Source of the DNA: Elusimicrobiota bacterium
Lineage (GTDB): Bacteria; Elusimicrobiota; Elusimicrobia; UBA1565; UBA9628
Assembly (NCBI GenBank): GCA_016209035.1
Contig: JACQWX010000018.1
Location: 1 to 64,000 of the forward strand
Length of the DNA stretch: 64,000 bases
Direction: 5' to 3'
Positions 7,587 to 14,780 of the stretch are shown piece by piece. Below the pieces are notes generated by a model, which searched no databases, had not been told where the DNA came from, and saw only the letters and a list, made by a program, of their open reading frames with translations. A program made the translations under genes and the position numbers. Within the stretch, counting starts at the first letter, position 1, and each line of letters opens with the position of its first letter.

Positions 7587-9557
7587 TTAGCGGGCTTCGG
7601 CCGTCGAGCCGTCGACTTTCTTCCAGGGCTCCTTGCGGCCGCCGAGCTGCTTGGCCAGGAACTCGTCCACGCGGCCGTAGAAGTCCAGCCGGTTCTCGGG
7701 CCGCGCGAACCCGTGCCCCTCGTCGGTATAGACGACGTAGTCCACGGGGAGCTTGCGCTCGCGCATGGCCTTCACCATCTGGTCGGACTCGCGGATCTTC
7801 ACCCGTGGGTCGTTCTGGCCCTGGCCGATGAGGAGCGGGGCTCGGATGCGGTCCGCGTGGAACATGGGCGAGATGCGCCGGTTGAGATCGTCGTCTTTCT
7901 CCACGTCGCCCACCCGCAGGACGAACTCGGACTTCATCGGCGCCCAGTACGGCGGGATGGACTCGAAGAGGGTCTTGACGTTCGAAGGGCCCACGATGTC
8001 CACGCCGCAGCGGTAGAGCTCCGGGGTGAAGGCCAGCCCGGCCAACGTCGCGTACCCGCCGTAGGACCCGCCGTAGATGCAGACCTTCTCCGGGTCCGCC
8101 ACGCCGTCCTCGACGGCCCACTTCACGGCGTCGGTGAGGTCGTGCTGCATGGCGCCTACGCCCCACTCTTTGTTGCCGGCGTTCAGGAATGACTTGCCGT
8201 AGCCGGTGGAGCCTCGGAAGTTGACGCTCAGGACCGCGTAGCCGCGGTTGGCGAGCCACTGCGCCTGGGGATCGAACCCCCAGGTGTCGCGGCCCCAGGG
8301 TCCGCCGTGCACCATGAGGACGATGGGCAAGCGGGAGGGCTTGTCCAGGGAACGGCCGACGGGGAGAGTGAGGTAGGCGTTGAGCGCCACGCCGTCGCGC
8401 GCGGGGACGGCCACGGGCGTCATCTTGGCGAGCCGGTGCTTCTCGAGCTCCGGATGGTTGACGAACAGGAACTCGCCCTTGCGCGTCCGGCGGTCGTAGG
8501 CGTACCAGGCCACGGGGCCGTCGTCGCGGTCGAAGGCCACGATCCAGACCTTGTCGGCCCGGTCGCGGCTGACGACCTCGAAGTCCCCCGGGCAAAGCCT
8601 CCCGACCGAGGCCAGGTCGCCCTCGACCTTGGGGTCAAGGGCCTCCCATCGAACGCGATGCGTGTTGAAGGCCACGGCCTCGGCCGCGAAAGTGTCGGGG
8701 TTGACCAGGACGGCCCACACATCGGACTTCTCGTTGGCGGCCAGGAGAGCCGTCTCCTTGCCGTCCTTGAGGCTCAGCTTCACGAGCCTGGTGGTGTCCG
8801 AGCCCAGGGAGGAGGCGGCCACGATCTCGCGGCCGTCCTTGGTGAAGGCGAAGACGTCGCCGTTCTCGCCGAAAGGCCAGGTGACCAGGCCGCGGAACTT
8901 GCCCCCCGGGAGGTCGCGGACCCGCAGGGTCTTGCTGCCGTCCGCGAGGTCGTTGGCCACCGCGCCGCGGATGACGAAATCGGCGTCGGTCAGCCACTCC
9001 ACCACGTCGCCGGGGTTCTCCACGTCGAGGACCGCGGCGCCGGTCTTGAGGTCGATGCGGTACATGTCGAACACGCGCCGGTCCCGGAGGTTCAATCCCA
9101 CGAGCACCTCGTCCGGGTGGCGGCGGTCCGTCATCAGGTTCTGCGCCCTGACGCCCTGAAAGGGGGTGAGGTCCCTCACGATCTTCGTGGCGAGGCGCGC
9201 TGAATAGACGTGCCAATTCTCGTCGCCGCCGATATCCTGCAGGTAGAGGAGGTGCGCGCCGTCCTCGGCCCACCTGAACATGCGCACTCCGCGGACGCGG
9301 TCGTCGGTCACCTGGCCGTCGTCTTCCTTGCCGATGGTCTTTACCCAGACGTTGAGCACCCCGTCCTTGGAGGGAGCGAGGAACGCGAGCTTCTTGCCGT
9401 CCGGCGAGATGCGCGGGCTAGCCTTGACCGGGTTGCCGAAGAGGACGTCGCGCGGGATGAGCGGAGGCTCCGCCCCCTGCGCCGGAGGCGCAGGCGCCAG
9501 AGGCGCCACGCCCGCCGCCAGAAGAGTCACGGCCACGCCTTTCTTCACCTTCCGCAT
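7587..9557 (-). CDS. S9-family prolyl oligopeptidase-type peptidase
   Basis: A 656-residue secreted serine peptidase. The start is an ATG with GGAGG five bases upstream, and the first ~27 residues are a signal peptide ending PAQGAEP. The N-terminal half is a WD40-like/TolB-like propeller ('ASPRISPDGKKLAFLAPSKDG'). The C-terminal alpha/beta hydrolase has the nucleophile Ser in 'YGGSYGGYATLAG', an oxyanion loop 'VHGGPWGRDTWGFDPQAQWLANRG', the acid in 'GQNDPRVKI' and His in 'DEGHGFARPENR'. It should cleave short peptides in the periplasm. A strong terminator follows. Confidence 0.93.
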   Translation of the reverse strand: MRKVKKGVAVTLLAAGVAPLAPAPPAQGAEPPLIPRDVLFGNPVKASPRISPDGKKLAFLAPSKDGVLNVWVKTIGKEDDGQVTDDRVRGVRMFRWAEDGAHLLYLQDIGGDENWHVYSARLATKIVRDLTPFQGVRAQNLMTDRRHPDEVLVGLNLRDRRVFDMYRIDLKTGAAVLDVENPGDVVEWLTDADFVIRGAVANDLADGSKTLRVRDLPGGKFRGLVTWPFGENGDVFAFTKDGREIVAASSLGSDTTRLVKLSLKDGKETALLAANEKSDVWAVLVNPDTFAAEAVAFNTHRVRWEALDPKVEGDLASVGRLCPGDFEVVSRDRADKVWIVAFDRDDGPVAWYAYDRRTRKGEFLFVNHPELEKHRLAKMTPVAVPARDGVALNAYLTLPVGRSLDKPSRLPIVLMVHGGPWGRDTWGFDPQAQWLANRGYAVLSVNFRGSTGYGKSFLNAGNKEWGVGAMQHDLTDAVKWAVEDGVADPEKVCIYGGSYGGYATLAGLAFTPELYRCGVDIVGPSNVKTLFESIPPYWAPMKSEFVLRVGDVEKDDDLNRRISPMFHADRIRAPLLIGQGQNDPRVKIRESDQMVKAMRERKLPVDYVVYTDEGHGFARPENRLDFYGRVDEFLAKQLGGRKEPWKKVDGSTAEAR

Positions 9558-9568
9558 GATTCCTCCTC

Positions 9569-9847
9569 TCATCCGCCTATCCTTTTGACCTTGTAGCCGT
9601 CGGCCTTGAGCTCGGCTTCCACTAAGTCGCGGTGGTCGCCTTGGAGCTCGAGGACCCCGAATTTGACCGTGCCGCCCGTGCCCAGGCGCCTCTTGAAGCC
9701 CCGCAGGAGCTCCTCCTTGCCGGCCGGGTGCATCTGCAGCCTGTCGATGAGGGTCATGCCGCTGCCCTTCATGTTCCGCCGGAAGGAGAGGCGCACCGGC
9801 TCGGCCTGTTTGGGCTTGCAGCGGTCGTCGGGCATGGGCTGGGTCAT
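9569..9847 (-). CDS. yciH: SUI1/YciH-family translation initiation factor-like protein
   Basis: A 92-residue protein of the eIF1/SUI1 family. The characteristic C-terminal half is 'KRRLGTGGTVKFGVLELQGDHRD' followed by 'ADGYKVKRIGG', preceded by a basic RNA-binding loop 'RLSFRRNMKGSGMTLIDRL'. In bacteria YciH homologues bind the small ribosomal subunit and affect start fidelity; the exact role is unclear. It lies 11 bases upstream of the S9 peptidase gene on the same strand. Confidence 0.92.
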   Translation of the reverse strand: MTQPMPDDRCKPKQAEPVRLSFRRNMKGSGMTLIDRLQMHPAGKEELLRGFKRRLGTGGTVKFGVLELQGDHRDLVEAELKADGYKVKRIGG

Positions 9848-9850
9848 TCG

Positions 9851-11347
9851 TCAACGTCGGCGGCCGCGTCCGGGTCCTGCCGGACGACGGTTCTGCTGGC
9901 TCGGTGATTTGTTCTGGCCGCCCTGGGGCCGTAGGCCCCCGCCTTCCCTCGGGCCGGGCCCTTGGCGCGGTTGTCTGCTCCCTGGGCCAGGGCGCATGCG
10001 TCCATCACCGCGCCCCTGGCCGTCTCCGTCTTGGGGTCGCTGCCCTGGCTTCCTGGCGTCCTTGTCCCGTGGGGACTGCCCGTCAGGCTGGAAGCCTGCG
10101 CCGTCGTCTGGCCCGCCCTGCCCATGGCGCCTGCGTCCATCACCGCGCCTCTGGCCGTCTCGGTCTTGCGGTTGCTGCCCTGGCTTCACAGTGTCTTCGC
10201 CCCTTGGGAACCGGTCGCCGGGTCCTCGGCGCGGATTCTCCTCGCCGGGCTGCCGGCTGCGGCGGTCCACGTCTGATGACGGCCCTCCGTCATCGCCCTG
10301 ACGGGGCTTGCGGCTTTCGCGCTGTCCGCGCTCGGGCCGGCTCAGCCGCTCCCTCATGGACTGTTGGTCCTCAGGGGAAAGCGCTTGCATGCGGCTGCGA
10401 TGCTCCTGTGTCATGCGGCTGCGGATCTGCTCGCGCTCCGGGCGCGCCATTTCCTTCCAGGCCCGGCTCAGGGCCTCGGGCCGTTCGCGGATGCGCTCGA
10501 TGCGCTCCTGGTAAGGCTTGAGCCGGGAGAGCTCGTTCACGCGGAGGTAGCTGCGGCCTTCCCGCGTCTCGGTCTCGACCTGAGGCCCTTTGGGAACGTG
10601 GACCTCCTGGCGGGGCTCGAGCATGGTCTCCTCGATGGCGGGGGTATCCTTGGTCCGGACCGCGACCTTGCCTTCATCGAACACGCCGACCGAGGTGTCT
10701 CCTCCTTCCTGGACCGTCACGCCGAACTCGGTTCCGCGCACCGCGGCCACCACGGTCGGGGTCATCACGTCAAGGCGCCGCCCCGGAGTCCCTTTCCAGC
10801 GGAGCTTGGCGACCAGCGTCCCGAGGTCGAGGTCGAGCAGGGTCTGCTTGGGATCGAGGTTCGAGAGGGTGATCGCGGAGCCGGGGCCGAGGTCGATGAC
10901 GCTGTCCGCGGAGAGCGCGAGCTCGGCGCGGCCGTCCGCGCCGGTCCGAACATGGTCGCCCTCTTCGACGGGCATCTCTTCCGCGGCCGGGACGCCCTCG
11001 TCGCTTCCGCGGGCGAAGACCGTCACCTGTCCCTGGACCATGGTGATGCGGGCGTCCCAGGTCGAGGCCTCGGCCGGCTGGGCCTGAGTCGGCTGGGCCT
11101 GGGTCGGCGGAGCCTCGGTCGGCCCGGCGACCTTCGTCTGTGTCTTGCCTCCAGGGAGTAGGAACCACAGTCCCGCGAGGCAGGCCAGCGCCGCGGCAGC
11201 GGCCCAGGGCCGCAAGCGGCCGGGCTGCTTCGGGGTCAGACGCGAGAGGATGCGGGCTCGCTGAGCCGTCCAATGAGCCTCTGTCAGCCGGGGCCGGAGC
11301 GTCTCCCCGAGTTTGGACCAGAATTCGTTGTCGTTATCCTGGTTCAT
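9851..11347 (-). CDS. FecR-domain membrane protein with Arg/Gln/Pro/Gly-rich tail
   Basis: A 498-residue single-pass protein. Residues 1-45 are cytosolic and rich in Arg; one TM segment follows (PWAAAAALACLAGLWFLLPG). A FecR domain spans about 85-240: 'MVQGQVTVFARGSDEGVPA', 'EGDHVRTGADGRAELAL', 'GTLVAKLRWKGTPGRRLDVMTPTVVAAVRGTEFGV'. The last ~200 residues are disordered and low in complexity, with a 45-residue imperfect repeat encoded at 9997-10186. The start overlaps the ECF sigma gene stop by four bases, so it is probably an anti-sigma-like regulator or envelope sensor for that sigma factor. No zinc-binding anti-sigma motif is seen. Confidence 0.85.
   Translation of the reverse strand: MNQDNDNEFWSKLGETLRPRLTEAHWTAQRARILSRLTPKQPGRLRPWAAAAALACLAGLWFLLPGGKTQTKVAGPTEAPPTQAQPTQAQPAEASTWDARITMVQGQVTVFARGSDEGVPAAEEMPVEEGDHVRTGADGRAELALSADSVIDLGPGSAITLSNLDPKQTLLDLDLGTLVAKLRWKGTPGRRLDVMTPTVVAAVRGTEFGVTVQEGGDTSVGVFDEGKVAVRTKDTPAIEETMLEPRQEVHVPKGPQVETETREGRSYLRVNELSRLKPYQERIERIRERPEALSRAWKEMARPEREQIRSRMTQEHRSRMQALSPEDQQSMRERLSRPERGQRESRKPRQGDDGGPSSDVDRRSRQPGEENPRRGPGDRFPRGEDTVKPGQQPQDRDGQRRGDGRRRHGQGGPDDGAGFQPDGQSPRDKDARKPGQRPQDGDGQGRGDGRMRPGPGSRQPRQGPGPREGGGLRPQGGQNKSPSQQNRRPAGPGRGRRR
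9997..10186. repeat. 135-bp-period imperfect tandem repeat in the FecR-protein tail
   Basis: Two blocks of about 55 bp (9997-10051 and 10132-10186) share nearly all bases, differing at only a few positions. The period is 135 bp, which keeps the reading frame (45 residues). They encode the GDGQxRGDGR-like Arg/Gly/Gln-rich repeats of the disordered tail. Confidence 0.8.
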
Positions 11348-11910
11348 TTCTCTTCCATGACTGACGAGAGCCGGGCGCGGGCTTGGTGCAGGTGCGCCTT
11401 GACCGTGCCTTCCGCTACGCCCATGGTCCGCGCCACCTCAACCACGTCCAGGCCGCTGGCGCGCAGGACGACCGCGGTCCTCTGCTGGAGGGGCAGGCCG
11501 GCCACGGTCTCGCGCACCGCGGCCGAGCGCTCCTCCCGCAGGTGGAGGCGTTCCGGGTCCGCATCGGGCGCGGTGTCCTCGATGGTCTCGGCCCACGGGG
11601 TCTCGGACGGCTGGTCGAGGCTGAGCCATCGGCGCAGGCGTCCCCACCGCAGGGTGGAATAGGTCTTGTTGAGCAGGATGCGGCACAGCCAGTTCTTGAA
11701 GCTGGCGTCTCCCCTGTATCGGGGAAGGGCTTTCCATGCGGCGATGAACGCCTCCTGCACCAAGTCCTCCGTTCTTCCCGGGTCTCCAACGATCCCGAAC
11801 GCGATGCTCGTCAGCAGGCGTTGATAATGGGCGATCAGGGTCCCAAAGGCCTCGGCATCGCCTCTGCGCGCGCGCTCAACGATTTCAGCGTCAAAGTCGT
11901 GGTCGCTCAC
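11344..11910 (-). CDS. ECF-type RNA polymerase sigma factor
   Basis: A 188-residue sigma-70 family ECF factor from a GTG start. Region 2 is visible as 'LIAHYQRLLTSIAFGIVGDPGRTEDLVQEAFIAAWKALPRYRG'-type sequence (~24-65), with 'SFKNWLCRILLNKTYSTLR'. Region 4 is 'LPLQQRTAVVLRASGLDVVEVARTMGVAEGTVKAHLHQARARL', a clear helix-turn-helix for -35 recognition. Its stop overlaps the FecR gene start (ATGA), typical of a sigma/FecR regulatory pair. It is transcribed divergently from the PqqD/ATP-grasp operon, with a 235-base gap between them. Confidence 0.92.
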   Translation of the reverse strand: MSDHDFDAEIVERARRGDAEAFGTLIAHYQRLLTSIAFGIVGDPGRTEDLVQEAFIAAWKALPRYRGDASFKNWLCRILLNKTYSTLRWGRLRRWLSLDQPSETPWAETIEDTAPDADPERLHLREERSAAVRETVAGLPLQQRTAVVLRASGLDVVEVARTMGVAEGTVKAHLHQARARLSSVMEEK

Positions 11911-12145
11911 GTTGCCTGCTTATCATGTGGACGCAGGAAGCCCCCTGAGGTTTAGTCGGGGCCAACCGCGGACTGCTTTTTTGGTGCATAAGGAAAATTG
12001 TCGCCGCAATAAGCACTTTTTCAAGTAAACCAAAATGCGGGCCAGAAGTCTATACTGGCGAGGGGGCCTGAAGCAGTAGAACTTTGGTAGAATCCAACAA
12101 AGCCGCTGTTGACGGGGCGCTTGGTTCAGGAAGGGGATCGTGGAT

Positions 12146-12385
12146 ATGGCCGACATCAAACATTGGAACCTCAGCGAGACGGGCATGGCCTTCGATCCTC
12201 AGACCGGGGAGAGCTTTCAACTCAACCCCGCGGCCAAGGCCATCATCGAGCGTCTGCGGCGCGGCCTGACGGACGAGCAGATCGCCGTTGAACTCGCCAA
12301 GGAGTTCGGGATCGACTTGGAACGCGCCCTGAGGGACGTGCTGGTCTTCAAGGCCGAGATCGACGTCATCCGCTCGGCCGTATGA
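12146..12385 (+). CDS. PqqD-like small protein (putative RiPP-recognition/chaperone fold)
   Basis: A ~79-residue protein similar to the PqqD family: a short N-terminal strand region 'WNLSETGMAFDPQTGESFQLNPAAKAIIERL', then 'RGLTDEQIAVELAKEFGIDLERALRDVLVF'. PqqD domains bind leader peptides for modifying enzymes. Start choice is uncertain: a GTG at 12140 is in frame, but the ATG at 12146 has AAGGGG nine bases upstream. The stop overlaps the ATP-grasp start (ATGA). No precursor peptide or radical SAM gene is adjacent, so the classical PqqD role is not established here. Confidence 0.7.
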   Translation: MADIKHWNLSETGMAFDPQTGESFQLNPAAKAIIERLRRGLTDEQIAVELAKEFGIDLERALRDVLVFKAEIDVIRSAV

Positions 12386-13428
12386 AAGGCGTCTGCGTCG
12401 GCATCTCCGGCATCAACGCCACGGACAACCCCGGCCCAGGGGTGGCCGTGGCCCGGGGATTGCGCGACGCCCTTCCCGGGCTCCCGTTGGTCGGTCTCAG
12501 CTACGACGTCCACGACCCGGGCAACTACCTGACCGACCTCTTCAAGAACAGCTTCCTGATGCCCTACCCGACGCACGGCTGGACCGAGCTGCGCGGCGCG
12601 TTGGACCGGGTACAGTCGAAGACAGGCATGAACGTCCTCATCCCGTGCCTGGACGTCGAGCTGCCGCTGCTGATACGCCACCAGGCCGATCTCGCCAAGC
12701 GCGGCATCCGGACCCTGCTGCCCACCGAGGAGCAGTTCGATCTGCGCAGCAAGGACCGCTTGGCCGCGTTGGCGAAGAAGATCGGCTGCCGCTACCCGAG
12801 GACGGTCGTGGTCCACGGCATCGACGAACTCCTGCAGAGGCTGCGGACGGACATGCCCCTGCCGGCCATCGTGAAGGGAAAATATTACAAGGCCTACACC
12901 GTCTACAACCTCGACGCCGCGGCCATGAAAGGCGCCGAGATCGCCTCCGAGTGGGGCTACCCGCTCCTGCTCCAGTCGCCCGTCCCCGGCGCGGAGCTCA
13001 ATCTGATGGGGCTCTCCGACGCCAAGGGGAAGCTGCGCGGCCGCGTCGTGATCAAGAAGCAGCTCACGACCCATCTGGGCAAGGTCTGGACCGCGGTCAC
13101 GATCCACGACCCGGAGATCGAGCGCTTGAGCGAGCGCTTCTGCCGGGTCACGAAGTGGCGCGGTCCGTTCGAGCTGGAGTGCATCCGCGCCAAGGACGGC
13201 CTCTACCTCATCGAGATCAACCCGCGCTTCCCGGCCTGGGTCCATTTTGCCACGGGCGCGGGCGTCAACCTGCCGCGCCAGATGCTCGAGCTGATCATGG
13301 ACGGCCGCTGCGCGACCCAGGACGAGTACGCGGCCGGCAAGTTCTGCGTGCGGCAAACCTCCGAGTTCGTGACGGACCTGTCGTACTTCGAGAACCTGCT
13401 GTCCAAGGGGAACAGGGAGGGGACATGA
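12382..13428 (+). CDS. ATP-grasp ligase-like enzyme
   Basis: A 348-residue ATP-grasp protein similar in layout to carbamoyl-phosphate-synthase-large-chain-like ligases. The N-terminal pre-ATP domain (MKGVCVGISGINATDNPGPG) is followed by ATP-binding strands ('LPAIVKGKYYKAYTV', 'YPLLLQSPVPGAELNLMGLSD'). The metal-binding segment 'FELECIRAKDGLYLIEINPRFPAW' carries the Glu and Asn that hold Mg-ATP. Such enzymes form amide bonds through an acyl phosphate. It is coupled by ATGA overlaps to both the PqqD-like gene before it and the decarboxylase after it. The substrate is unknown. Confidence 0.86.
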   Translation: MKGVCVGISGINATDNPGPGVAVARGLRDALPGLPLVGLSYDVHDPGNYLTDLFKNSFLMPYPTHGWTELRGALDRVQSKTGMNVLIPCLDVELPLLIRHQADLAKRGIRTLLPTEEQFDLRSKDRLAALAKKIGCRYPRTVVVHGIDELLQRLRTDMPLPAIVKGKYYKAYTVYNLDAAAMKGAEIASEWGYPLLLQSPVPGAELNLMGLSDAKGKLRGRVVIKKQLTTHLGKVWTAVTIHDPEIERLSERFCRVTKWRGPFELECIRAKDGLYLIEINPRFPAWVHFATGAGVNLPRQMLELIMDGRCATQDEYAAGKFCVRQTSEFVTDLSYFENLLSKGNREGT

Positions 13429-14780
13429 CCGAGCGCTACAGCAAGCCGAGCATGGTCCGCGTCGGCAATCCGCTCTACGCCAAGCACGGCTCGTCCGCGC
13501 AGGGCTATCCGCTGATCCGCGAATCGATCGAAGGCGTCGCGGTCAAGGACCTCGTCAAGGCTCACGACTCGCCCCTGTTCGTCTTTTCCGAGCGCGTCAT
13601 GCGCGAGAAGTACCGCCAGGCCTACGACGCCGTCCGCTCGGTCTACCCCAACGTGCGGTTCGGCTGGAGCTACAAGACGAACTACCTTTCGGCCGTCTGC
13701 CGCGTCTTCCACCAGGAGGGCGCCCTGGCCGAGGTCGTCAGCCGGTTCGAGTACGAGAAGGCGCGCCGCCTCGGCGTGCCGGGAAACCAGATCATCTTCA
13801 ACGGTCCGCACAAGCCCATGGACGCGCTGCGGCGGGCGGTGCGCGAGGGCAGCCTCATCAACGCCGACCATTTCGGCGAGATGGAGGACCTGGAGGCCAT
13901 CGGCAAGGAGCTCAAGCGGCCCGTCAAGATCGGCGTCCGGGTCAACCTCAACGCCGGCATCTACCCCATCTGGTCGCGCTTCGGCTTCAACCTGGAGAAC
14001 GGCCAGGCTGCGGCGGCCGTGCGGTGCATCGTCAACAGCAAGACGCTCAAGCTCGCCGGCGTGCACTGCCACCTCGGGACCTTCATCCTGGACTCATCCG
14101 CCTACGGCCGCGCCGCGGCCAAGTTGAGCGAGTTCATCCGCGCGGCCGAGAGCATGACCGGCCGGCCCATCGAGTACCTCGACCTCGGAGGCGGCATCCC
14201 GAGCCGCAGCCACCTGAAGGGCGTCTACCAGCCGCCGGAGATCGCCGTGCCAGGCGTGGAGGTCTACGCCGCGGAGATGGGCGCCAAGCTCAAGTGGCTG
14301 CTCTCTCGCAAGTCGGCGCCGCGCCTCTACCTCGAGAACGGCCGCCACCTCGTCGACGAAGCCGGCTACCTGATCACCTCCGTGTCGGCGGACAAGCTGC
14401 TGCCGGACGGCCGCCGGGCCTACGTGCTCGATGCCGGCGTCAACCTCCTCTACACCTCGACCTGGTACAAGTTCAAGATCGAGCTAGACCGCCAGACGGG
14501 CGGCGTCATGGAGCCATCCATCCTGCTGGGCCCGCTCTGCATGAACATCGACGTGGTCGAAGAGGCCGTCCTGCTGCCGCGGCTCTCGCGCGGGCAGTGC
14601 CTGGTGCTGTCTCCGGTCGGCGCGTACAACGTCGTGCAATGGATGCAGTTCATCCAATACCGGCCCGCGGTGGTCATGATCCGGGAGTCGGGAGAGCCGT
14701 TCGTGATGCGCCGCGCCGAGACGCTGGCGGACGTGACCGCCTGCGAGAGCGACCTGCCCGATGATGAGCGCGGAGCATAG
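13425..14780 (+). CDS. PLP-dependent decarboxylase (type III fold, LysA/ornithine decarboxylase family)
   Basis: A 451-residue fold-type III PLP enzyme. The Schiff-base Lys is in 'FGWSYKTNYLSAV' (usual YAxKAN). Next come 'HCHLGTFI' (equivalent to HxGS), the phosphate-binding 'YLDLGGGIPSRS', 'YLENGRHLVDEAGYLI' (E/GR loop) and 'GPLCMNIDVVEEAVLLP' (position of GPxCESxD). In place of the usual CESxD, the loop reads CMNID, so specificity probably differs from diaminopimelate decarboxylase. It starts inside the ATP-grasp stop and overlaps the next gene by 20 bases. A BtrJ/BtrK-like scheme, in which an amino acid is ligated and then decarboxylated on a carrier, is a possible analogy. Confidence 0.86.
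   Translation: MTERYSKPSMVRVGNPLYAKHGSSAQGYPLIRESIEGVAVKDLVKAHDSPLFVFSERVMREKYRQAYDAVRSVYPNVRFGWSYKTNYLSAVCRVFHQEGALAEVVSRFEYEKARRLGVPGNQIIFNGPHKPMDALRRAVREGSLINADHFGEMEDLEAIGKELKRPVKIGVRVNLNAGIYPIWSRFGFNLENGQAAAAVRCIVNSKTLKLAGVHCHLGTFILDSSAYGRAAAKLSEFIRAAESMTGRPIEYLDLGGGIPSRSHLKGVYQPPEIAVPGVEVYAAEMGAKLKWLLSRKSAPRLYLENGRHLVDEAGYLITSVSADKLLPDGRRAYVLDAGVNLLYTSTWYKFKIELDRQTGGVMEPSILLGPLCMNIDVVEEAVLLPRLSRGQCLVLSPVGAYNVVQWMQFIQYRPAVVMIRESGEPFVMRRAETLADVTACESDLPDDERGA

Noticed and set aside
12146-12385. Classical PQQ or RiPP pathway
   Set aside because: No precursor peptide, radical SAM or PqqC-like gene is adjacent; the radical SAM gene at 53052 is too far to link.
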